NCBI RefSeq assembly: GCF_029360705.1
Contig: NZ_JARKMX010000003.1
Location: forward strand, 310,001-374,000
Source: Paraflavitalea pollutisoli
GTDB lineage: Bacteria; Bacteroidota; Bacteroidia; Chitinophagales; Chitinophagaceae
Direction: 5' to 3'
DNA: 64,000 nt
Of the stretch, positions 51,167 through 60,876 are shown piece after piece; position 1 is the first letter of the stretch; the number at the start of each line of letters is the position of its first letter. A model generated the notes under the pieces. The model saw only the letters and a list, made by a program, of their open reading frames with translations. It was not told the origin of the DNA and ran no database searches. Made by a program: the position numbers and the translations under genes.

Positions 51167-52549
51167 ATGAGCACGGAAAACATCACCCTACAGGAACAGT
51201 TTGAAGAGCTGATGCGCAGCGGCAATGAGATCTCCGTCAAGGAGTGGCTCAATGACCAGAACATCAGTGATGTGGCAGAGCTCATCTTTGAATTGCCCGA
51301 ATACGAAAGTCAGATCATCCAGCATATGAACATGCACCGGGCGGCCAGCGTGTTCAAGATCCTCGACCTGTCGACCCAAAAGGCCGTCATACAGGAACTG
51401 CCCCCCTATAAAACAGCCGAGCTGCTCAACGAACTGCCGGCGGATGACCGTACGGCTTTCCTCGAAGAACTGCCCAGCGAGGTGGTGAAAGAATTGATCC
51501 GCCTGCTCGATCCGGAAGAACGGCGGGTGACCTTGTCCTTGTTGGGGTACCCCGAGGGTAGTGTGGGCAGGTTGATGACCCCCGATTATATTTCCGTGCA
51601 GGTCGACTGGACCGTGCAGGAGGTCCTCGAGCATATCCGGGAGGTAGGGAAGGAGAGTGAAACGATCGATGTGATCTACGTGGTGACCGACAAAGGAGAG
51701 TTTGTCGATGACATGCGGATCCGCGAGATACTGCTCGCCGTTCCGGACAAGCAGGTAGGCGAATTGATCGATAACCGGTTTATCGCTTTGCATGTAAATG
51801 ACGACCAGGAAGAAGCCAACCAGGTATTTAAAATGAACAACCGGGTGGCCTTGCCGGTCATCGACGATAAGAATATATTGCTCGGCATCGTCACCATCGA
51901 CGACATCCTCTGGGTGGCCAATGAGGAGTTCAGTGAAGACATGCAAAAAATGGGGGGTACAGAAGCCCTCGATGAGCCTTATCTCGAAATACCCCTCGGC
52001 AAGCTGTTCAAAAAAAGGGTGGTATGGCTGGTGGTACTGTTCCTGGGCGAGATGCTGACGGCCACCGCGATGGGGTATTTTGAAGAAGAGATACAAAAAT
52101 TTGTGGTCCTTGCTTTGTTTGTGCCGCTGATCATATCGAGTGGTGGCAACAGCGGGTCACAGGCCTCCACCCTGATCATCCAGGCTATGGCAGTAGGCGA
52201 GATCACCATCGTCGATTGGTGGCGGGTATTGCGCCGCGAAATACTGTCGGGTCTTATGTTGGGCGCTATGCTGGGACTAATCGGTTTTTGCCGCGTCGTA
52301 TTCTGGAACTCTATTTTTCATACGTATGGAGAGCACAGCGTATTGGTGGCGCTTACCGTAGGATTCTCCCTGGTAGGCATCGTATTGTGGGGTACCATCT
52401 CGGGCTCCATGTTGCCGATCATCCTTAAAAAGCTCGGGGCCGACCCCGCCACTTCCTCTGCTCCTTTCGTAGCGACGCTGGTGGATGTTACCGGCCTGAT
52501 CATATATTTTTCGACTGCTTATTTGTTTTTGGGGGGTATTTTGCTTTAA
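51167..52549 (+). CDS. mgtE: Magnesium transporter MgtE
   Basis: The 460-residue protein has the MgtE N domain with helical repeats (about 20-130; LPPYKTAELLNELPADDRTAFLEEL, key residues L-P and D-R), two CBS domains (about 135-260; GRLMTPDYISVQVDWTVQEVLEHIR and NRVALPVIDDKNILLGIVTIDDI) and five membrane helices (about 285-460), with the Mg2+ site segment around SGGNSGSQASTLIIQAMA. The cytoplasmic domains sense Mg2+ and close the channel when it is high. Length fits the family. Confidence 0.95.
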   Translation: MSTENITLQEQFEELMRSGNEISVKEWLNDQNISDVAELIFELPEYESQIIQHMNMHRAASVFKILDLSTQKAVIQELPPYKTAELLNELPADDRTAFLEELPSEVVKELIRLLDPEERRVTLSLLGYPEGSVGRLMTPDYISVQVDWTVQEVLEHIREVGKESETIDVIYVVTDKGEFVDDMRIREILLAVPDKQVGELIDNRFIALHVNDDQEEANQVFKMNNRVALPVIDDKNILLGIVTIDDILWVANEEFSEDMQKMGGTEALDEPYLEIPLGKLFKKRVVWLVVLFLGEMLTATAMGYFEEEIQKFVVLALFVPLIISSGGNSGSQASTLIIQAMAVGEITIVDWWRVLRREILSGLMLGAMLGLIGFCRVVFWNSIFHTYGEHSVLVALTVGFSLVGIVLWGTISGSMLPIILKKLGADPATSSAPFVATLVDVTGLIIYFSTAYLFLGGILL

Positions 52550-52583
52550 TTACAGACACTCCCTAATATCACAAATATTATCA

Positions 52584-55046
52584 ATGAGAAAATCTACGCT
52601 GTTCCCCCTGGCGATGTTGCTGGCTGCTCAGGCCGCGCATAGCCAGACAGGTTCCCTTGCGCCGCTAACTGTCGACAAGATCATGCGCGATCCCAAGTGG
52701 ATCGGTACTTCCCCTTCCGAACCCGAATGGTCACTGGATGGAAAATACCTGCTGTTTAATTGGAATCCTGAAAAGGCCGTGTCCGATTCCGTCTATTCCA
52801 TCACCCCCACCTCTCTCGTTCCGCAAAAAACAACCTATGCTTTCCGAGAACAATTCCTCGATGAAAGCAGTGTTGCGTACAATACGAAACGCACCCATTA
52901 CCTCTTTACCCGCCAAGGCGATGTACTGCTCGTTGATGTAAAAACCGGCCAGCAACGCATCGTCACACAAACTGTCGAATTTGAAAGCAATCCCCGCTTC
53001 TCTTTCAATGACAGCAAAGTGGTGTATACCCGTGGGCAGAATTTATATGCCTGGGATATCGCTACCGGAGCAACCACCCAGCTTACCAATTTCCAGCAGG
53101 GAGCAGCATCGCCTGCTGTTCCTGCCTTTGCCGGTCCGCAACGGGGCGGTGGCGGACAAGGCGGTGGCGGTGGTTTCCGCGGCGGCAATCGCCCGGTTCT
53201 GGTGGGCAATACCCCCGAAAAATGGCTGGCAGATGAAGCCCTCGAAAACTCGCTGGTATTGCAAAGCCGCAAGGAGAAAAGAGACCTCGCCGATTCGGCC
53301 CGTAAGGCTTTGCCCAAAGAAAAGACCTTGCGTGTACTTAATACAGAAGACAAATCCTTATTCGGCACCGCCATCAGTGCCGATGGTCGTTTCATTAGCT
53401 ACCGCCTGATCAAATCGGCCAACGGGGGCAAAAACACCATCGTACCGAATTATGTAACCGAGTCAGGTTTTACGGAAGACATTCCGGGTCGCACCAAAGT
53501 AGGCGCTCCGCAAAGTACCCAGGAGTTCTTCCTGTACGATACGCAAAAAGATACCGTGTATGCCATCAAAACAGATTCTATTGCCGGTATCAAGGATTTA
53601 CCAGACTATGTAAAAGACTATCCGAAAGTATATGCAGAGCGTTCGAAGAATCCTGCCGTTCGTGCTGTGAATTTCAACAATACTACCTGGTCGCCCGCCG
53701 GCAGTTATGCGGTGGTGGAAGTACGCTCGCAGGATAACAAAGACCGTTGGTTATTGCTGCTGGATGGCAATACCGGTAAATACAGCCTGCTCGACCGTCA
53801 GCGCGATGAAGCCTGGATCGGCGGTCCTGGCGTAAGTGGTTTCGGTAATTCAGGTAGCGGTTGGATTGATGCCAACACGTTTTGGTTCCAGTCGGAAGCC
53901 ACCGGCTATTCACACCTGTACACCTACAACGTGCAGACCAAAGAGAAGAAAGCGCTGACCAGCGGCAATTACGAAGTACAGCGCACGATCCTGTCCAAAG
54001 ACAAGAAATATTTCTACCTCACCACCAATGAGGTGCACCCCGGCGAGCAACATTTTTACCGCCTGGCGGTAACCGGCGGCAAGGCCGAGAAGATCACGAA
54101 AATGACAGGTGCCAACCAGGTAACCCTGTCACCCGATGAGAAAACGTTGGCCATTCTGTATTCCTACAGCAACAAACCCTGGGAGTTGTATCTCCAGGAA
54201 AATAAACCTGGTGGTAAATTGCAGCAGGTAACAACAGGGGCCACCACGCCCGAATTCAACTCCTACGCGTGGAGAGAACCTGCCGTCATCACTTTTAAAG
54301 CGCAAGATGGTGCCGACGTACATGCCCGTCTCTATCGTCCCACACAAGCCCATTCGTCCAAACCTGCTGTGATCTTCGTGCACGGCGCAGGCTACCTGCA
54401 AAATGCCCACAAATGGTGGAGCAGTTATTTCCGCGAATACATGTTCCATAACCTGCTCGCCGATCAGGGATATACCGTACTGGATATAGATTACCGCGGC
54501 AGTGCCGGTTATGGCCGTGACTGGCGTACAGGCATCTACCGCCACATGGGCGGCAAAGACCTGAGCGACCAGGTGGATGGCGCCAAATACCTCATCGAAA
54601 AAGAAGGGGTCAATCCAAAGCATATCGGCTTGTACGGCGGATCTTATGGTGGCTTCATCACCCTGATGGCCATGTTCAACGCGTCGGACGTATTTGCTGC
54701 AGGCGGCGCACTGCGTTCCGTGACCGATTGGGCCCATTATAACCATGGCTATACAGCCAACATCCTCAACGAACCCATCAACGACAGCATTGCCTATCAG
54801 CGTAGCTCGCCCATCAACTTCGCCGCTGGCCTGAAAGGTAACCTCCTGATGTGCCACGGTATGGTGGATGTGAACGTACACTTCCAGGACATCGTACGTA
54901 TTTCCCAAAAGCTGATCGAGCTGGGCAAGGATAACTGGGAGCTGGCCGTTTACCCGGTAGAGGACCACGGTTTTGTAGAACCCAGCAGCTGGACAGACGA
55001 GTACAAGCGTATCCTGAAACTATTCGATACACACCTCAAAAAATAG
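52584..55046 (+). CDS. S9 family serine peptidase (prolyl oligopeptidase-like)
   Basis: The 820-residue protein has a signal peptide (MRKSTLFPLAMLLAAQAAHSQ) and a beta-propeller N-terminal part to about residue 560. A glycine-rich insert (RGGGGQGGGGGFRGGN) is at about 192-207. The alpha/beta-hydrolase domain follows, with the catalytic Ser in LYGGSYGGFITLMA (about residue 690), Asp in HGMVDVNVHFQD and His in VEDHGFVEP. This is the DPP IV/acylaminoacyl-peptidase subfamily. It probably processes peptides in the periplasm or at the surface. Confidence 0.93.
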   Translation: MRKSTLFPLAMLLAAQAAHSQTGSLAPLTVDKIMRDPKWIGTSPSEPEWSLDGKYLLFNWNPEKAVSDSVYSITPTSLVPQKTTYAFREQFLDESSVAYNTKRTHYLFTRQGDVLLVDVKTGQQRIVTQTVEFESNPRFSFNDSKVVYTRGQNLYAWDIATGATTQLTNFQQGAASPAVPAFAGPQRGGGGQGGGGGFRGGNRPVLVGNTPEKWLADEALENSLVLQSRKEKRDLADSARKALPKEKTLRVLNTEDKSLFGTAISADGRFISYRLIKSANGGKNTIVPNYVTESGFTEDIPGRTKVGAPQSTQEFFLYDTQKDTVYAIKTDSIAGIKDLPDYVKDYPKVYAERSKNPAVRAVNFNNTTWSPAGSYAVVEVRSQDNKDRWLLLLDGNTGKYSLLDRQRDEAWIGGPGVSGFGNSGSGWIDANTFWFQSEATGYSHLYTYNVQTKEKKALTSGNYEVQRTILSKDKKYFYLTTNEVHPGEQHFYRLAVTGGKAEKITKMTGANQVTLSPDEKTLAILYSYSNKPWELYLQENKPGGKLQQVTTGATTPEFNSYAWREPAVITFKAQDGADVHARLYRPTQAHSSKPAVIFVHGAGYLQNAHKWWSSYFREYMFHNLLADQGYTVLDIDYRGSAGYGRDWRTGIYRHMGGKDLSDQVDGAKYLIEKEGVNPKHIGLYGGSYGGFITLMAMFNASDVFAAGGALRSVTDWAHYNHGYTANILNEPINDSIAYQRSSPINFAAGLKGNLLMCHGMVDVNVHFQDIVRISQKLIELGKDNWELAVYPVEDHGFVEPSSWTDEYKRILKLFDTHLKK

Positions 55047-55067
55047 TAGCGGACACCCGCAGTCACG

Positions 55068-55102
55068 AAAAAGGCGTCTCTGTACAAGCAGGGCGCCTTT
55101 TT
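55068..55102 (+). terminator. Terminator of the S9 peptidase gene
   Basis: AAAAAGGCG (55068-55076) pairs with CGCCTTTTT (55094-55102) across a 17-nt loop. Confidence 0.8.
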
Positions 55103-55275
55103 CCATTTATTCCATTAATTGCCTTTTTGTGCCTGCTATAACGGTTTATGTCCTCCACTAATTTACCGGGCAGGCATATTCTTGCACAATCGGCATAATT
55201 TTCAATAAATTGCGCAAACGTTTGTCCACTGCCGGCAAGCCATTTATTGTAAACAAAAAGCCATTAACGACTCAT

Positions 55276-57111
55276 ATGTGTGGAATTGTAGCTTACATAG
55301 GCCCCAAAGAAGCCTATCCTGTTATCCTGAAAGGATTGAAACGCCTTGAATACCGTGGATACGACAGCTCTGGCGTGGCCCTGCTCAATAGCGGTCTTAA
55401 GGTGTACAAGAAGAAAGGTAAAGTTGCAGAACTGGAAGAAAGCCTGGTAGGAAAAGACCTGCACGCTCATGCAGGTATAGGACATACGCGCTGGGCTACT
55501 CACGGGGAACCCAGTGACCGCAATGCCCACCCACATATTTCAGAAAACGGCAAGCTGGCGATGATCCACAACGGCATCATCGAAAACTATACGCAATTGA
55601 AAGGTGAGCTGGTCAAAAAAGGCTACACCTTCCAAAGCGATACCGATACCGAAGTATTGCTGAAGTTCATAGAAGATATTCAACTCAACAATGAGTGTGG
55701 CCTGGAAGAAGCTGTGCGGATTGCCCTCAAGCGGGTGACCGGTGCGTATGTGATCGTAGTGATCGACCAGGACCATCCCGATACCCTCATCGCAGCCCGT
55801 AAAGGAAGCCCGCTCGTGATCGGTATTGGTAAAGGAGAACATTTCCTGGCTTCCGATGCCTCGCCCATCATCGAGTACACCAAGGAAGTGGTATACATCA
55901 ACGACTACGAACTGGCGATCATTCGTCCCGATGAACTGATCCTGAAGAACCTGGGTAATGAAAAGATCACTCCTTATATCACCAAGCTTGATATGGAACT
56001 GGCTGCCATCGAAAAAGGTGGTTATGATCATTTCATGCTGAAGGAGATCTTCGAACAACCGCATACGATATTCGATTGCCTCCGTGGCCGCCTGGATGCC
56101 AATGCCGGTACCATTACCATGGCGGGGGTACAAAACCATATCGAGCAATTGAAGAATGCGTCGCGTATCATCATCGTAGCCTGTGGCACCAGCTGGCATG
56201 CCGGCCTGGTGGCAGAATACGTGATCGAAGAGCTTTGCCGCATTCCTGTAGAAGTGGAGTATGCGTCGGAGTTCCGGTATCGTAACCCGGTTATCCATAA
56301 AGGCGACGTCATCATTGCCGTGTCGCAGAGTGGTGAAACGGCCGATACCCTCGTAGCCATCGAAAAAGCCAAAGAGCAGGGAGCTACCATCTTTGGCGTC
56401 GTGAACGTGGTGGGGTCTTCGATCTCCCGCATTTCGCATGCGGGTGCCTATACCCATGCCGGCCCGGAGATCGGCGTAGCCAGTACCAAGGCCTTTACGG
56501 CACAGCTGGCCGTGCTGACCATGATGGCACTTAAGATCGCACAGGAAAAAGGCAGTATCGACAACAAGCGCTTCATGTACCTGCTGAATGAACTGCAGGC
56601 TATCCCTGAGAAGGTGCCAGCAACCTTGCAAACCAATGAGCAGATCCGCAAACTGGCAGACAAATACAAAGACGCCAAAGACTTCCTCTACCTGGGCCGG
56701 GGATACAACTTCCCCGTGGCACTGGAGGGCGCCTTGAAACTGAAAGAAATATCCTACATACATGCAGAGGGTTATCCCGCTGCGGAAATGAAGCATGGAC
56801 CGATCGCGCTGGTAGATGAGACCCTTCCGGTTGTTTTTGTAGCGACCAAAGACTCGTACCACGAAAAGATCGTGAGCAATATCCAGGAGATCAAAGCCCG
56901 CAAAGGAAAGGTGATCGCCGTGATCACCGAAGGCGATGAGGTCATCAGCAATATGGCCGATGATGTGATCGTGGTGCCCGCGGCCGATGAACTGGTGGCG
57001 CCCATGCTGAGTGTCATTCCGATGCAATTGCTGGCGTACTACATTGGTGTGGCCAAGGGCCTCGATGTAGACAAACCCCGTAATCTTGCCAAGAGTGTAA
57101 CTGTTGAATAA
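55276..57111 (+). CDS. glmS: Glutamine--fructose-6-phosphate aminotransferase (isomerizing)
   Basis: GlmS makes glucosamine-6-phosphate, the first step to UDP-GlcNAc. The start is ATG 55276, because Cys2 (MCGIVAYIG) is the nucleophile of the glutaminase domain after Met removal; the longer frame from 55210 would bury it. The 611-residue protein has the glutaminase domain with GIGHTRWATHGEP, and two SIS domains with ACGTSWHAGLVAEY and SQSGETADTLVA. The C-terminus ends LAKSVTVE. No glmS ribozyme was recognised upstream, which is as expected in this phylum. Confidence 0.97.
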   Translation: MCGIVAYIGPKEAYPVILKGLKRLEYRGYDSSGVALLNSGLKVYKKKGKVAELEESLVGKDLHAHAGIGHTRWATHGEPSDRNAHPHISENGKLAMIHNGIIENYTQLKGELVKKGYTFQSDTDTEVLLKFIEDIQLNNECGLEEAVRIALKRVTGAYVIVVIDQDHPDTLIAARKGSPLVIGIGKGEHFLASDASPIIEYTKEVVYINDYELAIIRPDELILKNLGNEKITPYITKLDMELAAIEKGGYDHFMLKEIFEQPHTIFDCLRGRLDANAGTITMAGVQNHIEQLKNASRIIIVACGTSWHAGLVAEYVIEELCRIPVEVEYASEFRYRNPVIHKGDVIIAVSQSGETADTLVAIEKAKEQGATIFGVVNVVGSSISRISHAGAYTHAGPEIGVASTKAFTAQLAVLTMMALKIAQEKGSIDNKRFMYLLNELQAIPEKVPATLQTNEQIRKLADKYKDAKDFLYLGRGYNFPVALEGALKLKEISYIHAEGYPAAEMKHGPIALVDETLPVVFVATKDSYHEKIVSNIQEIKARKGKVIAVITEGDEVISNMADDVIVVPAADELVAPMLSVIPMQLLAYYIGVAKGLDVDKPRNLAKSVTVE

Positions 57112-57201
57112 AGCTTGTGAACCTGTGTACCCCGTACTGTCCGCTTAGCCGATTACAGTCAATGATCCTGTGTAGTTGATCACTTTTAACAACGTCCACC
57201 A

Positions 57202-59439
57202 ATGAATGTCATTAAGAAAAGCCCGTTGAATACACTGGGTTATCATTTCATTCCAGCAGAGTATGTGCCCAAAGGGAAAGATGAGTATTACCTCCGAAAC
57301 CGTCAAAATAAGAACGGCATTCAGTACCGTCACCTGACGGCTTACGAGATCGAGGTGTTGGTGCGCAACCGCAATACATCCGACAACTGGAACCATCTCC
57401 TGGTGTCAAATGCTTTCAATCCCGAACTGGTGCAGAACTGTAAGTTCTTTGGCCTGGTACGAATCGGAAAGCTGGAACCCTTTTACCTGGAGTTTCACAA
57501 CCTGCGCAGGCCGGTAGGGTTGTACAACAGTACCATCATCAGCTGCGATTTCGGCGACAACGTGGTGGTCGACAATGTCAATTTCATATCGCATTATATC
57601 ATCGGCAGCGAAGTGATCCTCGTCAACATCAACGAGATCGATGCCACCGATCATGCCAAATTTGGTAACGGCATATTGAAGGATGGCGAGCAGGAGAACA
57701 TCCGCATCTGGCTGGAAGTGTGCAATGAGAACGGTGGCCGCAAGATCATCCCATTCGATGGCATGCAACCAGGTGATGCCTGGCTGTGGACACAGTTTCG
57801 CGATGACAATGTGTTGCAGGAGAAATTCAAGGAGTTTACCCAGCACCAATTCGATACCAGCCGCGGTTACTACGGGACCATCGGCGATCGTACGGTCATC
57901 AAGAATTGCCGTATCGTGAAGGATGTGATCGTGGGTACCGATGCTTACATCAAAGGCGCCAATAAGATCAAGAATGTAACCATTAAATCGTCGGCCGAAG
58001 CGCCCACACAGGTAGGCGAGGGCTGCGAACTGGTAAATGGTATTGTAGGCTATGGCTGCCGGTTGTTCTATGGGGTAAAGGCAGTCCGTTTCTTCCTGGC
58101 CTCGCATTCGCAGTTAAAGTATGGTGCCCGCCTGATCAACAGTTACCTGGGCGATAACTCCACCATATCCTGTTGCGAGGTATTGAACTCGTTGATCTTT
58201 CCCGCGCACGAGCAGCACCACAACAACTCATTCCTCTGTGCTGCACTGGTACAAGGGCAAAGCAATATGGCCGCTGGTGCCACCATTGGTTCCAACCACA
58301 ATTCACGCAGCCCCGATGGCGAGTTGATCGCCGGCCGGGGATTCTGGCCGGGGCTTTGTGTGAGCATTAAACACAACTCCCGGTTTGCGACCTTCACCAT
58401 CCTGGCCAAGGGCGATTTTCCAGCCGAACTGGATATTCCCATTCCTTTTAGTCTCGTCAGCAATGACGTTACTAATAACCGGTTGGTGGTGATGCCAGCC
58501 TATTGGTTTATGTACAATATGTATGCATTGGCACGCAACTCCTGGAAATATGTTGACCGCGATAAGCGAATCGAAAAGGTGCAGGATATCGAGTTCGATT
58601 TCCTGGCGCCGGATTCGGTCAATGATATCCTGCATGCGCTCGACCTTTTGCAGCTGTTCACCGGTAAGGCCTGGTTGAAGCGGGAAGGCAACCATAAAAA
58701 GCTGACGACTGACGAGGTGAAAGTTATCGGCAAAAAACTACTGGATAGTGATGACCCCATAGTCAGTGAACTGGAGATCCGTGCGGAAGGATTTGAAAAC
58801 AGCACGCGGCCGATGGTATTGGTGAAAGTACCTGCCGCTTACCGGATCTTTAAAGAACTGATCAGTTACAACCTGGTGCAGCAAATCATTAACTGTGAAA
58901 CCAAAGGTGTCCGAAAGCTTACCTATGAAGGTTTCCAGAATTTACTGTCAGTGAAGACCGTTGTGAAACCATGGGTCAATGTCGGGGGGCAGTTGATTGC
59001 CCGCGATGCCCTCGACCACATGCTGAATCGTATCCGTCGGGGAACTGTTACGAGCTGGACAGCGGTGCATGCGTTTTATGAGGCGGAAGCGAACAGGTAC
59101 ATTACGCAAAAATTGGATCATGCTGTTGCGGCGTTTAAACAGGTGTATGGGATCAATCTCAGAAAAGCCAACCGGTCTGTTCTGAAGCAACTATTGAAAG
59201 ATAGCATCGCGACCAAAGAATGGATGGTGAAAGGTATCTATGAATCGCGTGCCAAAGACTACCGCAACGAATTCAGGCAGATGGTGTACCAATCCAAAGC
59301 GGAAATGAACAAGGTGGTCGGCAAGCTGGAAGACAATGCCTTCATCCTGCAGGAACAGGAAGCGTTGGAAACCTATAAGCAAACCATCCAGACGCTGATC
59401 CGCCGGTGGAAATTGAACCAGGAAGCACAGCCCGCATAA
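57202..59439 (+). CDS. DUF4954 family protein with hexapeptide-like left-handed beta-helix
   Basis: The 745-residue protein belongs to DUF4954. Residues about 90-420 show hexapeptide-like turns typical of left-handed parallel beta-helix acyl- or nucleotidyltransferases (GDNVVVDNVNFISHYIIG, VIVGTDAYIKGANKIKNVTI, GYGCRLFYGVKAVRFFLASH, GATIGSNHNSRSPDGELIAGRG). The last 300 residues are helical. It lies 90 bases after glmS on the same strand, so an amino-sugar role is plausible, but the reaction is unknown. The GlmU/LpxD-type beta-helix is known to bind sugar nucleotides. Confidence 0.85.
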   Translation: MNVIKKSPLNTLGYHFIPAEYVPKGKDEYYLRNRQNKNGIQYRHLTAYEIEVLVRNRNTSDNWNHLLVSNAFNPELVQNCKFFGLVRIGKLEPFYLEFHNLRRPVGLYNSTIISCDFGDNVVVDNVNFISHYIIGSEVILVNINEIDATDHAKFGNGILKDGEQENIRIWLEVCNENGGRKIIPFDGMQPGDAWLWTQFRDDNVLQEKFKEFTQHQFDTSRGYYGTIGDRTVIKNCRIVKDVIVGTDAYIKGANKIKNVTIKSSAEAPTQVGEGCELVNGIVGYGCRLFYGVKAVRFFLASHSQLKYGARLINSYLGDNSTISCCEVLNSLIFPAHEQHHNNSFLCAALVQGQSNMAAGATIGSNHNSRSPDGELIAGRGFWPGLCVSIKHNSRFATFTILAKGDFPAELDIPIPFSLVSNDVTNNRLVVMPAYWFMYNMYALARNSWKYVDRDKRIEKVQDIEFDFLAPDSVNDILHALDLLQLFTGKAWLKREGNHKKLTTDEVKVIGKKLLDSDDPIVSELEIRAEGFENSTRPMVLVKVPAAYRIFKELISYNLVQQIINCETKGVRKLTYEGFQNLLSVKTVVKPWVNVGGQLIARDALDHMLNRIRRGTVTSWTAVHAFYEAEANRYITQKLDHAVAAFKQVYGINLRKANRSVLKQLLKDSIATKEWMVKGIYESRAKDYRNEFRQMVYQSKAEMNKVVGKLEDNAFILQEQEALETYKQTIQTLIRRWKLNQEAQPA

Positions 59440-59464
59440 CAACCACAGAACTATTAATAATGGT

Positions 59465-59497
59465 AAAGGCCTCGCAGATCCAATCCGCGAGGCCTTT
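59465..59497. terminator. Terminator between the DUF4954 gene and ispH
   Basis: AAAGGCCTCGC pairs with GCGAGGCCTTT across an 11-nt loop. The T run is short on both sides. Confidence 0.65.
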
Positions 59498-59559
59498 GCT
59501 ATTATAGAGTGGTGTTACCGTGTTTATTCCGCGATAGGTGTGGGCCGGCCATGGCGGGT

Positions 59560-60789
59560 TTATGATTCAAAGCTGCGTGTCAGATCCTCTACCTTTTCAC
59601 TCACCCCATAAAAGCCCGCCAGTTTCCGGATTACCCCTTCTACAATGGCATCGGGACAGGAAGCGCCACTGGTGATCAGTACCCGAAGGGGCTCCTTTGC
59701 AGGCAGGTAATTGGCCGTCAGCAGTTCCTGCTTCGTATGATAGTCATAATGGAGTACGTCGGTGGCGGAGTTGAGTTTATCTTCCGAATTGATAAAATAG
59801 GTCGGTAGTTGAGCTTCGCACAGTTCTACCAGGTGAGTCGTGTTCGAAGAGTTGTAGCCACCCACCACAATGGCCAGGTCGGCCGGTGTTTGCAGCATAT
59901 GTGTGATGGACGTTTGGTTGTCATTGGTGGCATAACACAAGGTATCGCGGGTATCGGCAAAGCGGTCGCCGATGTTGGCATCCGTCAGTGCATAATGTTG
60001 CCGCATGGTTTGCTTGAGGTAGTCGGCAATGGCCTGCGTGTCGGTGGCCAGCTGCGTGGTCTGGTTCACCACACCGATGCGCTGCAGGTGTTGCGTAACA
60101 TCGAAGCCGGGTGAATAGCGCCCTGCGAAAGTGGAGTAAAAGCTGTCGGGTTCCTGTTCTCCGGTCAGGTATTGAGCCAGCAGCATCGCTTCCTGGATAT
60201 CATTGACGACGATCGAGGGGGCATTCTCCGAAGCATGCGAGAAGGTGGCACGGGTCTCTTCATGTTTGGGTTTGCCATGAATGACGATGGTGTATCCCTT
60301 TTTGGCGATCTGTTCGCTGCGGTTCCAGACCTTTTCCACGAAGGGGCAGGTGGTATTGTATTTCTCCGTCGGTATGCCAAAGCTGTTCAGTTTGGCTTCT
60401 ATTTCGAGGGTGGTACCAAAAGCGGGAATGATGACCACATCTTCGGGCGTCAGCGTTTCGAAAGGGATCAGTTGTTGGCCATAGGTATCCTGCAGAAATT
60501 GAACACCGCGTTGTTGCAGGTCGGCATTGACCTGTGGGTTGTGGATCATTTCACTCAACAGGAAAATACGTTTACCGGGATTCTCTTCTATGGTGCGGAA
60601 TGAAATTTCAATTGCATTCTCCACCCCGTAGCAAAACCCAAAATGCCGTGCCAGGTAAATGTGCAGCGGCCCCAGGTCAAGCAGGGTAGGCGTGAAGTCC
60701 TTTTTCATCTTATCGGCCGCCTTGCGTGTGGCCTTGATGGCATTGATCAGCGGACTGCGATACAGGAGTGGAACATTAAAAGATTTCAT
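59560..60789 (-). CDS. ispH: 4-hydroxy-3-methylbut-2-enyl diphosphate reductase, long form
   Basis: IspH makes IPP and DMAPP in the last step of the MEP pathway using a [4Fe-4S] cluster. The three cluster Cys are in ARHFGFCYGVENA, NTTCPFVEKVW and SGASCPDAIVEGVI. The 409-residue length, with extra N-terminal and internal segments, fits the long plant/cyanobacterial/Bacteroidota type. Start ATG 60789 (MKSFNVPLLYRSP) agrees with my memory of relatives and with TACCTTTG five bases upstream. It is a single-gene unit, divergent from the amylase gene. Confidence 0.93.
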   Translation of the reverse strand: MKSFNVPLLYRSPLINAIKATRKAADKMKKDFTPTLLDLGPLHIYLARHFGFCYGVENAIEISFRTIEENPGKRIFLLSEMIHNPQVNADLQQRGVQFLQDTYGQQLIPFETLTPEDVVIIPAFGTTLEIEAKLNSFGIPTEKYNTTCPFVEKVWNRSEQIAKKGYTIVIHGKPKHEETRATFSHASENAPSIVVNDIQEAMLLAQYLTGEQEPDSFYSTFAGRYSPGFDVTQHLQRIGVVNQTTQLATDTQAIADYLKQTMRQHYALTDANIGDRFADTRDTLCYATNDNQTSITHMLQTPADLAIVVGGYNSSNTTHLVELCEAQLPTYFINSEDKLNSATDVLHYDYHTKQELLTANYLPAKEPLRVLITSGASCPDAIVEGVIRKLAGFYGVSEKVEDLTRSFES

Positions 60790-60794
60790 CGGAG

Positions 60795-60802
60795 CAAAGG
60801 TA
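60795..60802 (-). promoter_or_regulatory. TAnnTTTG element five bases before the ispH start
   Basis: On the minus strand TACCTTTG is separated by five bases from ATG 60789, implying a leaderless or near-leaderless transcript. Confidence 0.45.
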
Positions 60803-60876
60803 CAAACTTGCTGCTGAATGCACCATTTACGGCTGGATGGAGCTATATTCGTATCGTTTCCAATCCATAACGACCT

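Noticed and set aside
55540-57027. Minus-strand open frame of 495 codons opposite glmS
   Set aside because: It is a shadow of glmS with His/Asp/Gly-rich composition and no start context.
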